A stretch of 51,180 bases of DNA from Saccoglossus kowalevskii (lineage: Eukaryota; Hemichordata; Enteropneusta; Harrimaniidae): contig NW_003142304.1 of assembly GCF_000003605.2 (NCBI RefSeq), positions 604,860 to 656,039 of the forward strand, read 5' to 3'. The notes under the pieces are model-generated. The model saw nothing but the letters and a program-made list of their open reading frames with translations. It ran no database searches and was not told the DNA's origin. Position numbers and translations under genes: made by a program. Positions 32,316 through 43,272 of the stretch are shown here, in pieces; the first letter of the stretch is position 1; each line of letters begins with the position of its first letter.

Positions 32316-35100
32316 ACAGGGGTTGTTTTGAATCAGTAGAAATGTGGTTGGTTTATTATAGATCATAAAACCGCAATAAAGTAAACTTGTGCATATATTA
32401 TGGATTTTGTGCATTCATTCATTCCTTCATTGTGTGGATTAATATACCAGATAATGTAATGTGGGAAAAAGCATCATACACTACAATGCACAATTAAACA
32501 AACAAATAAACTTGCACGTTTTTACCATTATCTACATCCAGTTTTAGGTTTCTATACAGAAAGTTCATGAACCAACTTAAGACTGTCACAATGCTCCAAA
32601 TTTCACGGTGACAAAATATGCCTGAGATTCAGAACAAAATAGACGATCCTTTGAAAATAAACACGTTTCCACTAAATGTGTTAATTGCCATTTCAGTGAC
32701 ATTGTGACTGCTGTCGCCGGAACAGTTACTAGTGTTGAACTGCTTTTTAGTGGCAATATATTTTAATCCAATGGAACCACTTATTGTACGAGGACAGTCA
32801 GCTGGTGTGCACTTGATAAAACAATAATACGATCAATTTACCAATATTTACTATATGAGGGGCAGCCATCTCACAAACCAGAAAAAATACCAAACTTTCA
32901 CAGTCAAACGATCCGTTTGGGCAACATTAATGAATTCGTCTTTTTAAGTGGAAGAAAGCTTACATACGAACACCTAATTACACGAAGGGCATAAAACACT
33001 TTCTTGCAGTTTTTAAAACCGAAATCGTCATCCAACTCAGAAGCCAATCAGCGACGACCTTACAGTTAGATGACGATTTCGGTATTTCCTGTATCAAAAT
33101 GTTTGGACGTAGTCAATCCTCGACTGTAGCACAATGTTTGTGTCAAATCAAGTTAAACAAAGAACACTAAGTGCACATGTAAATTATTGTCAATGAGACA
33201 AAACATTACTGGGTAAAAGCTGAACTTAAACTGAGTTGAACTTATTTAAACGCATTTTGTACCAAAATGGCCACCAGTCATTAACAATTTGCAATGGTAA
33301 TTGATGCGCTGATGTGTATACCTTTGTGTATATTTAAAAATTATCTCTGAATGACGGACTGGTTTCCCGATTGATTTATTAAATAACTAGTCCCCCGAAG
33401 GAAAAACATGTTTAATCATTATAATAGAAATTGTCCTCATCGAATACATATTTTCGCAAATAGCTAAAACACGAAGTAGAACTTATGTGTAACGAAATTC
33501 ATTTTTGTTTTGTATTCATATTGTAGCTACCGGTATTGTTATTAAATAGCTACTGCAAGATATTATTACTTGGGGTTTATCAATGTTCGAATTAAAGATT
33601 ATGTGAGTTATCAAAATACTATAAAGAACTGGGCATGCAACCTTGACTTACCCCCCCCCCACCCACTACTGTATTCAAAATAATCAGAACATATGCACGA
33701 TTTGATAACAGAATGTAACATTTTACCTTTCACAACCCCTTAAAAAAGACGGAATAAAAGCCTCTACCGTTCAACAGTGGATTTTGTAAAAAAAAAAAAA
33801 ACATAAAATTGCCGCGTTTTTTAAACACTGTCAGCCGTCGAATACTGCAACAGGGGTCGACCTGTCTCTCGTTTATCTTACCAAGAGTCTCTATGCAGAA
33901 AACACCACGCACATGGAAAAGAGAAGTGAACATATTTTGCTGAAATTCCTCTAAAATTAGTGTTGGCCAATGTCAGGGAAATGTGTCATAAATAGTATGC
34001 TAAAATATATAGGTGACGACTCACCCGCTTCGGTACATGTACTGCAACGATATTTATTGGCAAATTGTGGCCAATATAATTATCATAATAATAAAAAATC
34101 TTTCATTCGTTAATTTTTTTTAAATAATCATAAATTCACAATTCTGTTTACGAGCTCAAAATTTATCGATTGGTTTATCCGATCTGTTATAAATAGAAAT
34201 TACTCTCAAATTCCTATTATCATAATCCTATTTTGCATGAGGTATACCTTGCACAAATGGCCTAAAATGTTAATTGTGTACTCGTACAATGGAAATACTC
34301 AATATAAATACCTTGCTAAAAATAAGATAGTTCAAATTCATCTCTCATTATAATATTTTTTCTCTTCTACGCATAGAAATACAAATCGCTCACTACTGAT
34401 ACTTTCACTGTGCGGCCGAGCTTCTTTCCTCGAAAAATTGAAGGGAGACCCAAACGAGAACACAAACATATTGGTATTAATGCGTTAAATACTCAAATAT
34501 ATCATGGACTAGAGAGACGTTGTGCTATTTCCCAATGAATTATTTATAAATCACGGTATGTCCCGTGTTATTGCCGTTTATATACAAGTGATAACAAATA
34601 AGTCCGATGCACAGACTCAGAGCCGAGCCCCGGGAATCTGAGCTACTACTGTTTACTATTCGCTTCAGGGAAATGCTTAAATAATATAGGAACAACTCTA
34701 TATTACTAGTAGTTGTAACATGAAGATGGCTACAATCCTACCAACAATAACACAATGGATTACCTATAATATCGAATACGTACATGTATGTACACTTTCT
34801 CCCAACTGTCGATTCATTTCAAATAGTCCACCACCGTTATTAAAACATTCACTCTAAAAAGTCTAAGCGGTGTTTTCAGTTTGTTCCACTTCGACGTGCA
34901 GTCTCAATGTGCGTTCTATCATATTGAACCACTCTCGAGGTACAGTGCAGCTGCAAATACATCACATTTTATTATATCATTTGATATTTATTTATTTAAG
35001 CTTTACAAAACAATTATGCATACGATATCACAATAAGGAATGGAAAGGCACATCACACACAGGACACCGGGAGAAAAATAAGGGCTAATAAAATAAGATA
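32316..35100. other. Gene-free stretch between the methyltransferases, part 1
   Basis: No supported gene. Contains the 20-bp-arm hairpin at 33018-33083 (own entry), a C-run near 33650 and an A-run near 33788. The other frames are short and unrecognised. Confidence 0.45.
33018..33083. repeat. Long-arm hairpin
   Basis: The left arm ACCGAAATCGTCATCCAACT (33018-33037) and the right arm AGTTAGATGACGATTTCGGT (33064-33083) pair with a single mismatch over 20 bp around a 26-base loop. The loop contains GCCAATCAGCGACGACC. It could be a minimal inverted-repeat element or a structured regulatory sequence; no transcript evidence is visible. Confidence 0.7.
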
Positions 35101-35232
35101 TTAAAGCGGGAGTGTCGTCACCTACGCATGCGTGACATGGCCATGAGCCTTTGCGCTCTTAGCTTGTGTTGTTATCATCGCTTAGGACTCAATTCCCGCG
35201 CGCGCTCGCAGGTGACGACCCTCCCGCTTTAG
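35101..35232 (+). mobile_element. MITE of the AGCG(A/G)G family, copy 2
   Basis: 132 bp. Left end TTAA then AGCGGGAGTGTCGTCACC, right end GGTGACGACCCTCCCGCT then TTAG (one change from TTAA). Interior CCATGAGCCTTTGCG and GGACTCAATTC match the copy at 10368-10503. Non-coding. Confidence 0.85.
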
Positions 35233-35505
35233 GCAATTAAAACTATATTTACTATATTGCGCAGCACCGAATACAAGTACAAAAGCTGTGCCAAGTACAG
35301 TAGACATTGGTAGCAAAACAATCACTGACTTTAACTTTAAACCAATCTCGTGGTATCCTTTCTAGAAATCGTCATAATCTTTTATTTACAGGCATTAAAA
35401 GTCATTCACGACATGATCACAGTCGTAAAGACATAACAAATCAATTTGTAGCACATTAAAATCATCCACAGAATTTTTTTTTATAAATGTGATCTACTGA
35501 AGAAG

Positions 35506-35997
35506 TCATTTGATATATATGATATGTATTATATCATTTAATATGTACCATAGAAAGTGATAGGTATTATATCATTTAATATGTACCATAGAAAGTGATA
35601 CGTATTATATCATTTGATATGTATCCGAGAATGTGACACATATTATTTCATTTGATATGTATCATACTATTTAGTATGTATCATAGAAAGTGATACGTAT
35701 TATATCATTTGATATGTATCATAGAAATGTGATACACGTATTTTATTATTTGATATGTCTTATATAATGTAATACGTATTATAGCATTTGATATTCATCA
35801 TATGATGTAATACGTATTATATCATTTGATATGTATCATATAATTTTGTATGTATTATACTATTTGATTTGTATTATAGAATGTGATACGTATTATACTA
35901 TTTGATATGTATCATAGAAATGTGATACCGATTATAATACGTAATATAACATTTGATATGTATCATAGAATGTGATACGTATAACATCATTTGATAT
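35506..35997. repeat. Satellite array 1 (38-bp unit, degenerate)
   Basis: About a dozen diverged units containing GATACGTATTATATCATTTG and GATATGTATCATAGAA. The unit matches the array at 50320-51180. Here units are more diverged and sometimes truncated, so this is the older or less homogenised array. Confidence 0.85.
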
Positions 35998-37130
35998 GAC
36001 AGGACCAGCATTCCTTGCGCAACAGGTGAGCTCGAAGAAGATAAATAAGAATGCAGCAAACGGTTTGTGCCAATTTGAATGATATTAATTTAGAGAGGGC
36101 CCTTTCGGGACGAAATCCCAACGAACCGCAATCCTTAGAATTATTGCAGTCGAACGCGTTTACTCAGTGATTTTTGATGGCTCGAGCCGTTTCGAGCCGT
36201 TGGGCTCTAATAAAATCCTGTCGTGTAAACGAGGTAAATCCCCGGTTACGTAGCATAATTGTAATTATTACGTCGTAATTCAGTAAATATCGGCGTTACC
36301 GCTGTATGCCAGTATTTAACGTTCATACACATTAACCTTCTTGAAACTTGTTACAGAAAAGTTGCCTTTCGTTTTATTGTTTGATGAACCATGCCATAAC
36401 CTTGAACCCAAACGAGAAATAAACATATCGGCTCCTAGTTTATTTCCATTTTGCCGCCCGGCTTGTATCCCTCACTCAGGAGTATCTGAAGAACACGATA
36501 CTCGAAGAAGACGTGTATAAACGTAGCACTATTGTTATTACAACGAGTTACATCATGACCTCGTGAATAATGAATAGTTTATTGGATGGGTCTAAGGTCG
36601 TCGAGGCATCGCAGGTCAACCAACTCGTTACCGTCTGGCACTACTAGTTGCGTGCTGTTTTGGTGAGTACGGAAATTAGCGTTGTTATTGTGATTGCTCT
36701 GTCCCCCTGTAGCTGACATTTTATTGAGACGAGGAATCAAAACATGGCGTAGATTATGGCTGTGGTCTGAACCAGGGTAGTTGGAGATACCAACGCTATG
36801 TTTCAACGCCAGACGACAGAAGAAAGTGTATTCCTTCGTAAGACTACGTATTCAGATCTACATTATTATTACATCTGTCACCGTAACGCCATAAGTTACA
36901 GCGTGCCGTAATTTTGCGGTATTGCACTGGATATTTTTATCCTACCATATCAGGAAACGCGAATTCCAAATATGGAGCGATTACGCGCGTAAGCGTCCTT
37001 TAATAATAAAAAAGACAAACATGGCTGCCCCCAGGGTTTGACCGCACCCCACACAAAGAAGTTCGCTAAATCTGTTCTAAACGTTTTGGATTTCGGCTTT
37101 CCCATGATGTATTCCTGGGAGGCAAAGATG
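35998..37130. other. Gene-free stretch, slightly less AT-rich
   Basis: No gene supported. A minus-strand frame at 36579-36857 is open for about 90 codons without a convincing start and ends in RCLDDLRPIQ. It is unrecognised and may be an exon or chance. GCGTGCCGTAAT occurs at about 36900 and again just past the foldback at about 37270. Confidence 0.4.
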
Positions 37131-37267
37131 TATAATAATAAGATTATTACGAGGACACTGCAAAGTATGAACTAAGACAGTACGCTGCGCGTTGGTCGAT
37201 ACTTCGCTGTACTGCCTTCGTGCATACTTTGCAGTATCCTCGCAATAACCTCATTTTATTATTATAT
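37131..37267. mobile_element. Foldback (inverted-repeat) element
   Basis: Left arm from TATAATAATAAGATTATTAC (37131) through CGAGGACACTGCAAAGTATG; right arm ends TTATTATTATA (37267) and contains CATACTTTGCAGTATCCTCG. The arms are about 58-64 bp each and leave only about 10 bp between them, so nearly the whole element folds on itself. Non-coding, no transposase. Superfamily unknown. Confidence 0.75.
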
Positions 37268-37407
37268 TGGCGTGCCGTAATGAAGTGAAAGGATAGTATT
37301 AGTAGTAGCTAAATGTCTGTTGTCTGGCGTCGTCGTCGTCGTAAATTTTCTTGTAAGCGCCATAACTCAAATAATATTCAACCAATCGCTATCAAACTTA
37401 AGTATGT

Positions 37408-37693
37408 TTAAAAGGCGGTGGTCATCGCACAACGCATGCGCAAGATATGAGCCTCGTGTAAACAAAGATAGCGCAGACCAACGAGTACAAATTGATACGT
37501 AACCAAGTTTTAATTAAGTAATTTCTTTAGTGATTGGAAGGTATCGAACGAGTCACTGGTGGCAATTAGTGCACGTCACGTTCAGAACAAAAAAACTCCT
37601 GATTTATTTGGAAGAGTGCATTGGATTGTGGGAAAATCAATGCTTATCGACACAAATGTCACACATGCCCGACGCAACGACCACCGCCCTTAA
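37408..37693 (-). mobile_element. MITE, large form of the GGGCGG family, copy 2
   Basis: 286 bp with TTAA at both ends, ends AGGCGGTGGTCATCGCAC and GACGCAACGACCACCGCCC. The complete interior is collinear, in reverse orientation, with 6670-6979: shared blocks include TGATTGGAAGGTATCGAA and GCATTGGATT(A/G)TGGGAAAATCA. Non-coding. Confidence 0.85.
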
Positions 37694-38167
37694 AGCTGAA
37701 TGAGGAATTCTTCAATTTCAATGTTATTTTTGTCTTTTGTCAGCATATTCTTTGATATTTTTATTACCTTGAATATTATCAATAGAGGGCACCCTGTAAC
37801 TTTTTGTTCAATAACTTCAATGTTTAATATTTTTAATGAATTTAATAACACATATCTACTATAACTGATCGTTATCGTTAGTTATGGTATTAATTAGTGC
37901 TAAACCATTCAGCAAAATGGGGACATATGTGAAATCCTGATTTCTAGCAATTTAACTAAAGTAATCAGGTTGAATGGTAAATTTTGTTAATGATAAATAA
38001 ACTAACAATAGTGTTGATTTTGTGAATATACGATTCGGGTGATTCTACTTAAATTAATTAATTTCCTTTAAATTGTTTCTTTAAGTAGGCATTATGAGTA
38101 CATTTTTGTACATTCTAATTGGGTGATTACTCCCTAACTTATAATATGGTTACTCTGTATACATAGA
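37694..38167. other. Gene-free stretch upstream of methyltransferase 2
   Basis: AT-rich; no repeat or coding region recognised. Promoter or untranslated exons of methyltransferase 2 may lie here, but none could be identified. Confidence 0.4.
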
Positions 38168-38301
38168 TGATCTTGCCCACCATATGCTATAAACTTCCGA
38201 TCATATGCTGTGATCTTCCCAACCATTTTAGTCTCTCCATCTTATGCTATGATCTGCCCACATATGTAATGATGTTCCCATTCTATGCTTTGATTTACCC
38301 A
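38168..38301 (+). repeat. Minisatellite, unit about 21-24 bp
   Basis: About six imperfect units built on ATGATCTTCCCACCATATGCT-like sequence with variable spacers. Confidence 0.6.
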
Positions 38302-38587
38302 CCCTCACATATACAGAGAAAGTCATGTGTAGTTTAATTATGTCTATTATTCATATCTTATACCATTCAACTATTTGTAGTTTATTATGTCGAACTGTCT
38401 TATTGCGTGAAAGCTCTATTCAGCACAATGGTGTTAGTTTGTGTGTAAATTGTTTGCTCTAGAATCAATATAACCTGTTTTATCAATCTCATCAACAACA
38501 AAAAATGGTTTTTTTTAATTGGAAATTCCTTAGGCATTTATTAAGTATCGTTTAATCTTTACTTTGACAGAGTTTACATTGAATAAA

Positions 38588-41500
38588 ATGGAAAGGAAGA
38601 TTATTCGAAGCGATTTTGATGATATGATGAAAATGCTCCAGGAACCAGGTCATGAGAAAGATGAAGTTCTTGGTGTCTATGATCACTGGGCAAACAATTA
38701 TGAACAAGTAAAATAACTTTTAATGATTCTTAACATTACACTGTGACGTATGACTAGACAAGAGTCGTTAGTAATAACATCAGTGACCCCTAAAGGTCAC
38801 ACATACTGGTACTTTTGTTAATACGTCAGAATCACAAACATACATTATTGGGACATTATAATGTGTCTTTACCACTAAGAGAAACATTAAACTTAAGTAG
38901 ACAAAAACAAAGAATCACGTTTAGTAAATAGTGCTGAAATAGATTGTGGCAAGTGAGCTCAGAAATGTATTAAAACAATTTTACAAAGAAATGTGCACAC
39001 CAATAATAATTTTTTATAATCATCGTTTGCACGTGAATATAATCAAAATTTGTTTTTATTCTCGAAATTTTTATTCTTTTCATTCTTTTTGAATTATAAC
39101 TAAAAGTATCTGAATGAAATTATATGCACGTGTATGAATCTTATTATATAATGTATTTTCCTCCATAAAAACAAAAGAATTTCACCATGTCAAAAACGGA
39201 CAGTCTTTATCGTAGTTTTTAGTGTAATATTACTTGGGACGTATTATTGTAATAAGGTGCAGCGCTTTGTGTGTATTTGCAGCGTTCTATTTATACTAAC
39301 TAAGTAATGTTTATTATTTATGTCTAGGACAATTCTCTGATAGGATACAGAGGGCCGCAGCTAACAGCAAATATGGTATCGAAACTAGTGGAGAACAAAG
39401 ACGATAGAATATTAGATGTCGGGGCAGGAACAGGATTAGTTGGCAAAGAGGTGAGATATTCGATGGTACTCTATTGGAATGCTTCCAGGAATATATGCGC
39501 GGTGGAAAAGTTGTAGGGTCTGTGATTAATGTATTATCAGCGTTGTGTAAAGCTGAAAATCCGTTATTCGATTCTTTGAGTGTAATTTGCATTGACTCTG
39601 TCTGATGAACGTATACAAAGGTATCTTTAATGAGGAGGTATGAATGTGAAAGAAAGATTTGATGTCTGACATCATCAATATGATATGAAATTTTGAAATG
39701 TAAAAATAATGTTTTTGTGAAAATGTACAATTTTGCGATTTGGGAATCAAGGAATTTTTATATTAATATTTAACAGCTTTCATTATCAATTATTAAGGGA
39801 TGTAAGAGTTTTATTTCAGATTCCACATTTTGAGGAACCCAACAACTCTCTAAATTTCAGTTTCCATGTTATCCCCCCGTTAATCATATATCAATATGTT
39901 TTTATGTGATCTTTGAAACGTACATAAAGTTTGTTATTTAGTATGCATATTAGAAGATAAATATTCACAAAATAATTGGAACTATTCGGCGTTTTTTACA
40001 ATATCCACTGTATTGTCACCCTTCTATCTGCACGTCCGAATGACATTGCTGAATGAACATATGCATGAAGCCTACATTTACAAGTTCGGACATAAGTGAC
40101 TCAAGGATATTTGACTTGCAATGAGTTATTCATTGTGATATACCTGGTTTAACAGGCTGTATGTTATGCTCTGTTTCTTATACTGTTGTTGATGTGAATG
40201 TAATATTAATGGGGAATTGTTTTCAAACAAGAATTTCAAAAAATATTCAGCCCCTTTGGTCATCCCAAGGATATACACAATTTTGTGATGCTCTCGGCTT
40301 CTTGTTAAACCCCATCAACATAATTAAATGAAATGTAAGCAACCACATGTTCCTACACTATTTCAACAATACTCTACTAACCAAAGTTGATAATTTCCAA
40401 CTCATCCGCTATGCTATGGCATATACTACACACTTTTTATCAGACTAGAAGACTCATTTTACTACTTTCAAATGGCTTAACGTTTTCAAGCAAACACGTA
40501 TATTTGATTTCAGATCTTTCTTTTAACTTGCGTAATATAGATATGCTTTTTGACTGTGGTTGATGGCAGGTATCAGCGCTGGCTGTCTTCAATCGTTGTT
40601 TTAAATTTAATTATCTATTTCGTGAAATGCTCGTTGACCTTCTTGTTTAGTTTTTTTTTACTATTTTTAACTATTTTTCTGGGTCTGGGTTGTTATAAGT
40701 CGGCGGTGTGTCCTTCGAGGAATAAATGACATATATATCCATTATATACAATAATACGAGTAAAAGTAATACTTTATCTGAGAATGTTTATTTTTCCTAA
40801 CAGTTGCATAAACTTGGATATACCAATCTAGATGCACTTGAACCTTCAAGAGAATTGTTGCATATTGCTAAGAACAAAGGGATCTACAAGAAACTATTTT
40901 GTGAAGGTATTGGTACCACCAAACTGGACATAGATAAAGGCACGGTATAATTATATTTTTCTTTAAACTTCGAGAACATATACCATCTTATATACATAAT
41001 TTTGATTGACTGGTTAACAGCATTCATTGATGGCCCATTCATCTCTTTTTAATAATAGGTGGCGTCAGTTATTTCTTTGTATCATGTGTTAGTGGAAAAA
41101 GTTAGTAGAAAAAAAATGAGGTACTTGAAATAATCTGGCACCGAGACTCAAAATGGCCGTCAAAGTAGGGTTTAACTCATGGGGAATTTAAAACATCATT
41201 GAGTACTTTCTGCGATGGCCTTTTTTATAACTTATTGCATCTACATGTCACCACGTCCATTCTTAAACAAGTTATTTTGTTCTAGGTTACTACTCGGCGG
41301 TAACTGCATCTGGCTGTTTTGCTCCTGGTCATATGCCACCTGAAGCCCTACGAGAATGTGTTCGCATTGTTAAACAAGGTATATTTATTAATTTATTTTT
41401 CTCTATATTCATAATTATTATGGTTCAATGAAAATCTCTAATGTATCATTATCGATATGATTCAGTATTGGAGATATGTACTGTACCATTATGGAAGGTA

Positions 41501-41969
41501 TTTAATTCCGTGCAGTACTGAAGATATGTTTTATACAATTTTAAAGGGTAATCAATATGGTTCAGTATGGAAATATGTACTAGACCAATGTGGAGGGCAA
41601 TTAGTATGGTTCAGTTGTGGGGATATGTAAACAATTATGATGGGAACCATCATAGAGGGCAATCAATATGGTTTAGTGCTGGAGGTATGTACTGGAGCAT
41701 TATTAAGGGTAATTAGTATGGTTTGTACATCATAATTATGATGGAATTGGATTTTTTTTACAGATGGATACATAATTTTCCTGATGAGAGAGGTACACTG
41801 GAATAGTTTATGCGACAAACTTCAAGAAGTAATCCAAGACTTAAAAGCGAGGAAAATGGTGTCAGACATCCATGTGGAGCCAGTTCCAGAATATCACATC
41901 GCTACTGAGTACAACCCAAGCGCCATTCCTGGAATAAAAATAGTCATAACAGTTTCGAAACATGACTAA
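38588..41969 (+). CDS. METTL27/WBSCR27-like methyltransferase 2
   Basis: Five coding exons: 38588-38707, 39328-39450, 40804-40939, 41286-41378 and 41764-41969, giving 225 residues. The three internal exons (123, 136 and 93 nt) are the same lengths and phases as in paralogue 1. YDHWANNYEQ is at about 31-40; SAM motif I RILDVGAGTGLVG begins at about 67; LDALEPS is the acidic post-I strand; SAVTASGCFAPGHMP and VRIVKQDGYIIFLMRE follow; the C-terminus ends in the strand IPGIKIVITV. Intron 3 has a GC donor (AAG|GCACGG): the nearby GT (ACG|GTATAA) would break the frame. The ATG at 38588 is 17 bases after an acceptor-like ACAG, so an upstream untranslated exon is likely. Human METTL27 is of similar size; substrate unknown. 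Confidence 0.82.
41457..41733 (+). repeat. Minisatellite in methyltransferase 2 intron 4
   Basis: About five imperfect units of 50-60 bp, each with TGGTTCAGT, a G(A/G)ATATGTACT block and GGGTAAT(C/T)A(A/G)TATGG. It fills most of the intron between the fourth and fifth coding exons. Confidence 0.65.
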
Positions 41970-42007
41970 CAAAGTCTGGTTTATAGATTGAAATGTAATG
42001 ACTTGTG

Positions 42008-42013
42008 AAATAA
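42008..42013 (+). terminator. Candidate polyadenylation signal of methyltransferase 2
   Basis: AATAAA about 40 bases after the stop codon, followed by AT-rich sequence. Confidence 0.55.
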
Positions 42014-42403
42014 ATGCTTTGAAAATTCACTATTTCGTTGACTGATTTAATTTTAATAGAAATACGTTGTTGACACTTGATGTCTCATTATATTATGTAC
42101 TTTTGCATCAATTATTTTCGCCGTACGAGTGTGTTCGCTTTTCATGTATACAAGCAACGTATTTTACACGTGTTACACGCCTTCTCACAAATGCAAATAC
42201 ACAGAATGTATTCATCTTGCAATAAATTGCATTCCCGGGCATTGTGGAATTATTTTGAAAATAGCGATTTTGGAAAAACTATTAGAAGAAGTTTCTCAAA
42301 TCGCGTCACTGTAACACAGAAAAGAATGCTATATCATGTTGAATCTAATGAATATCCTGATGCGATTTATGACCAACTTTTTCAAAAATTATGAGTAGGC
42401 TTA
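42014..42403. other. Intergenic stretch with a decayed small-MITE fragment
   Basis: 42113-42180 retains GTGTGTTCGCTTTTCATGTA and GTATTTTACACGTGTTACACGC, recognisable against the small MITE interior (GCGTGTTCGAATTTCATGTA, GTATTTTACATGCGTTGTATACG). The remaining frame here (to 42394) is unrecognised and probably chance. The stretch ends at the TTA that precedes the large element. Confidence 0.4.
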
Positions 42404-42465
42404 TAGGCGAGCGGCCATACCCTGATTTTTAAAAATTTAATCTCCCCCTTGTACAGAAAGTTGTA
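42404..42465 (+). repeat. Left terminal inverted repeat of the large element
   Basis: Blocks TAGGCGAGCGG (42404-42414), ACCCTGA (about 42418-42424), TTTAATCTCCC (about 42436-42446) and TGTACAGAAA (about 42450-42459). These match in order the complement of 48176-48251. Confidence 0.8.
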
Positions 42466-42799
42466 CTATGATTTTTATTAATCTTTGATGTTCATGGATG
42501 GTTTTTATGGATGTTGTCCACAGTTGCAGGTGTACAGTTGCCATGGAAACGCAAATATAAACAACCGCCAAAAATACTTAAAATATGATTTGTTTGCTAC
42601 TACGTCGTTGATACCCATCTATAATAGAGCATATCTAAACAAATGATTGACTGTTTATATATTTTATTTCATCCAGATAACCATTTGTCACTTGATCAGT
42701 GCATTACAGCATTAGTGATTCATATTTTTCACTAAATTAAAGTCGGGATAGGTCAGTTGAATGTAGTTCTTTTGTTGTATTTCAACCATTTCTCTTACC

Positions 42800-42861
42800 A
42801 TATTATATTATATTATATTATATTATATTATATTATATTATATTATATTATATTATATTAT
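42800..42861 (+). repeat. (TATTA)n microsatellite
   Basis: A pentanucleotide run of about 60 bp within the left non-coding part of the large element. Confidence 0.9.
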
Positions 42862-43207
42862 TATCTGCACTATATAACTTAATCAATATAATTGGCATTT
42901 TTACCTTGCCTGTAGTGTAAACAGAAGGTAAGATATTATTATTTTTTCAAATAACAATGCAGTTGAAAGTGTGATTTCATCACAAATGGTATAACAATAT
43001 TTAATTTCAACAATACTATTTATAGCTAAGATATTTTCTTTCTTATTTTTTAATGAAATAATGTTAAACTAAATTATTAATTATTTTACTATATATTAAT
43101 ATTAATGATTACTTTCCTGATTGGTACATTATATTATAAGGCGTTCCACAATTATATACTGGTCTAGTGGGTTAGGTACAGCTTATAATTGACAGATATT
43201 TGTCAAA

Positions 43208-43231
43208 TATATATATATATATATATATATG
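43208..43231 (+). repeat. (TA)n microsatellite
   Basis: A short AT dinucleotide run just upstream of the element's coding region. Confidence 0.85.
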
Positions 43232-43272
43232 GTACTCTTCAAAATCTAATTATTTTTATTTCAGGCATAAAA

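Noticed and set aside
35506-35997. CRISPR array
   Set aside because: The repeats are contiguous, diverged satellite units without unique spacers, in an animal genome.
40932-40945. GT donor ACG|GTATAA for methyltransferase 2 exon 3
   Set aside because: It would put exon 4 out of frame and lose YYSAVTASGCF. The GC donor six bases earlier keeps frame and matches paralogue 1.
42077-42394. Plus-strand 105-codon frame
   Set aside because: It overlaps a decayed MITE fragment, has no family features, and stops just before the large element.
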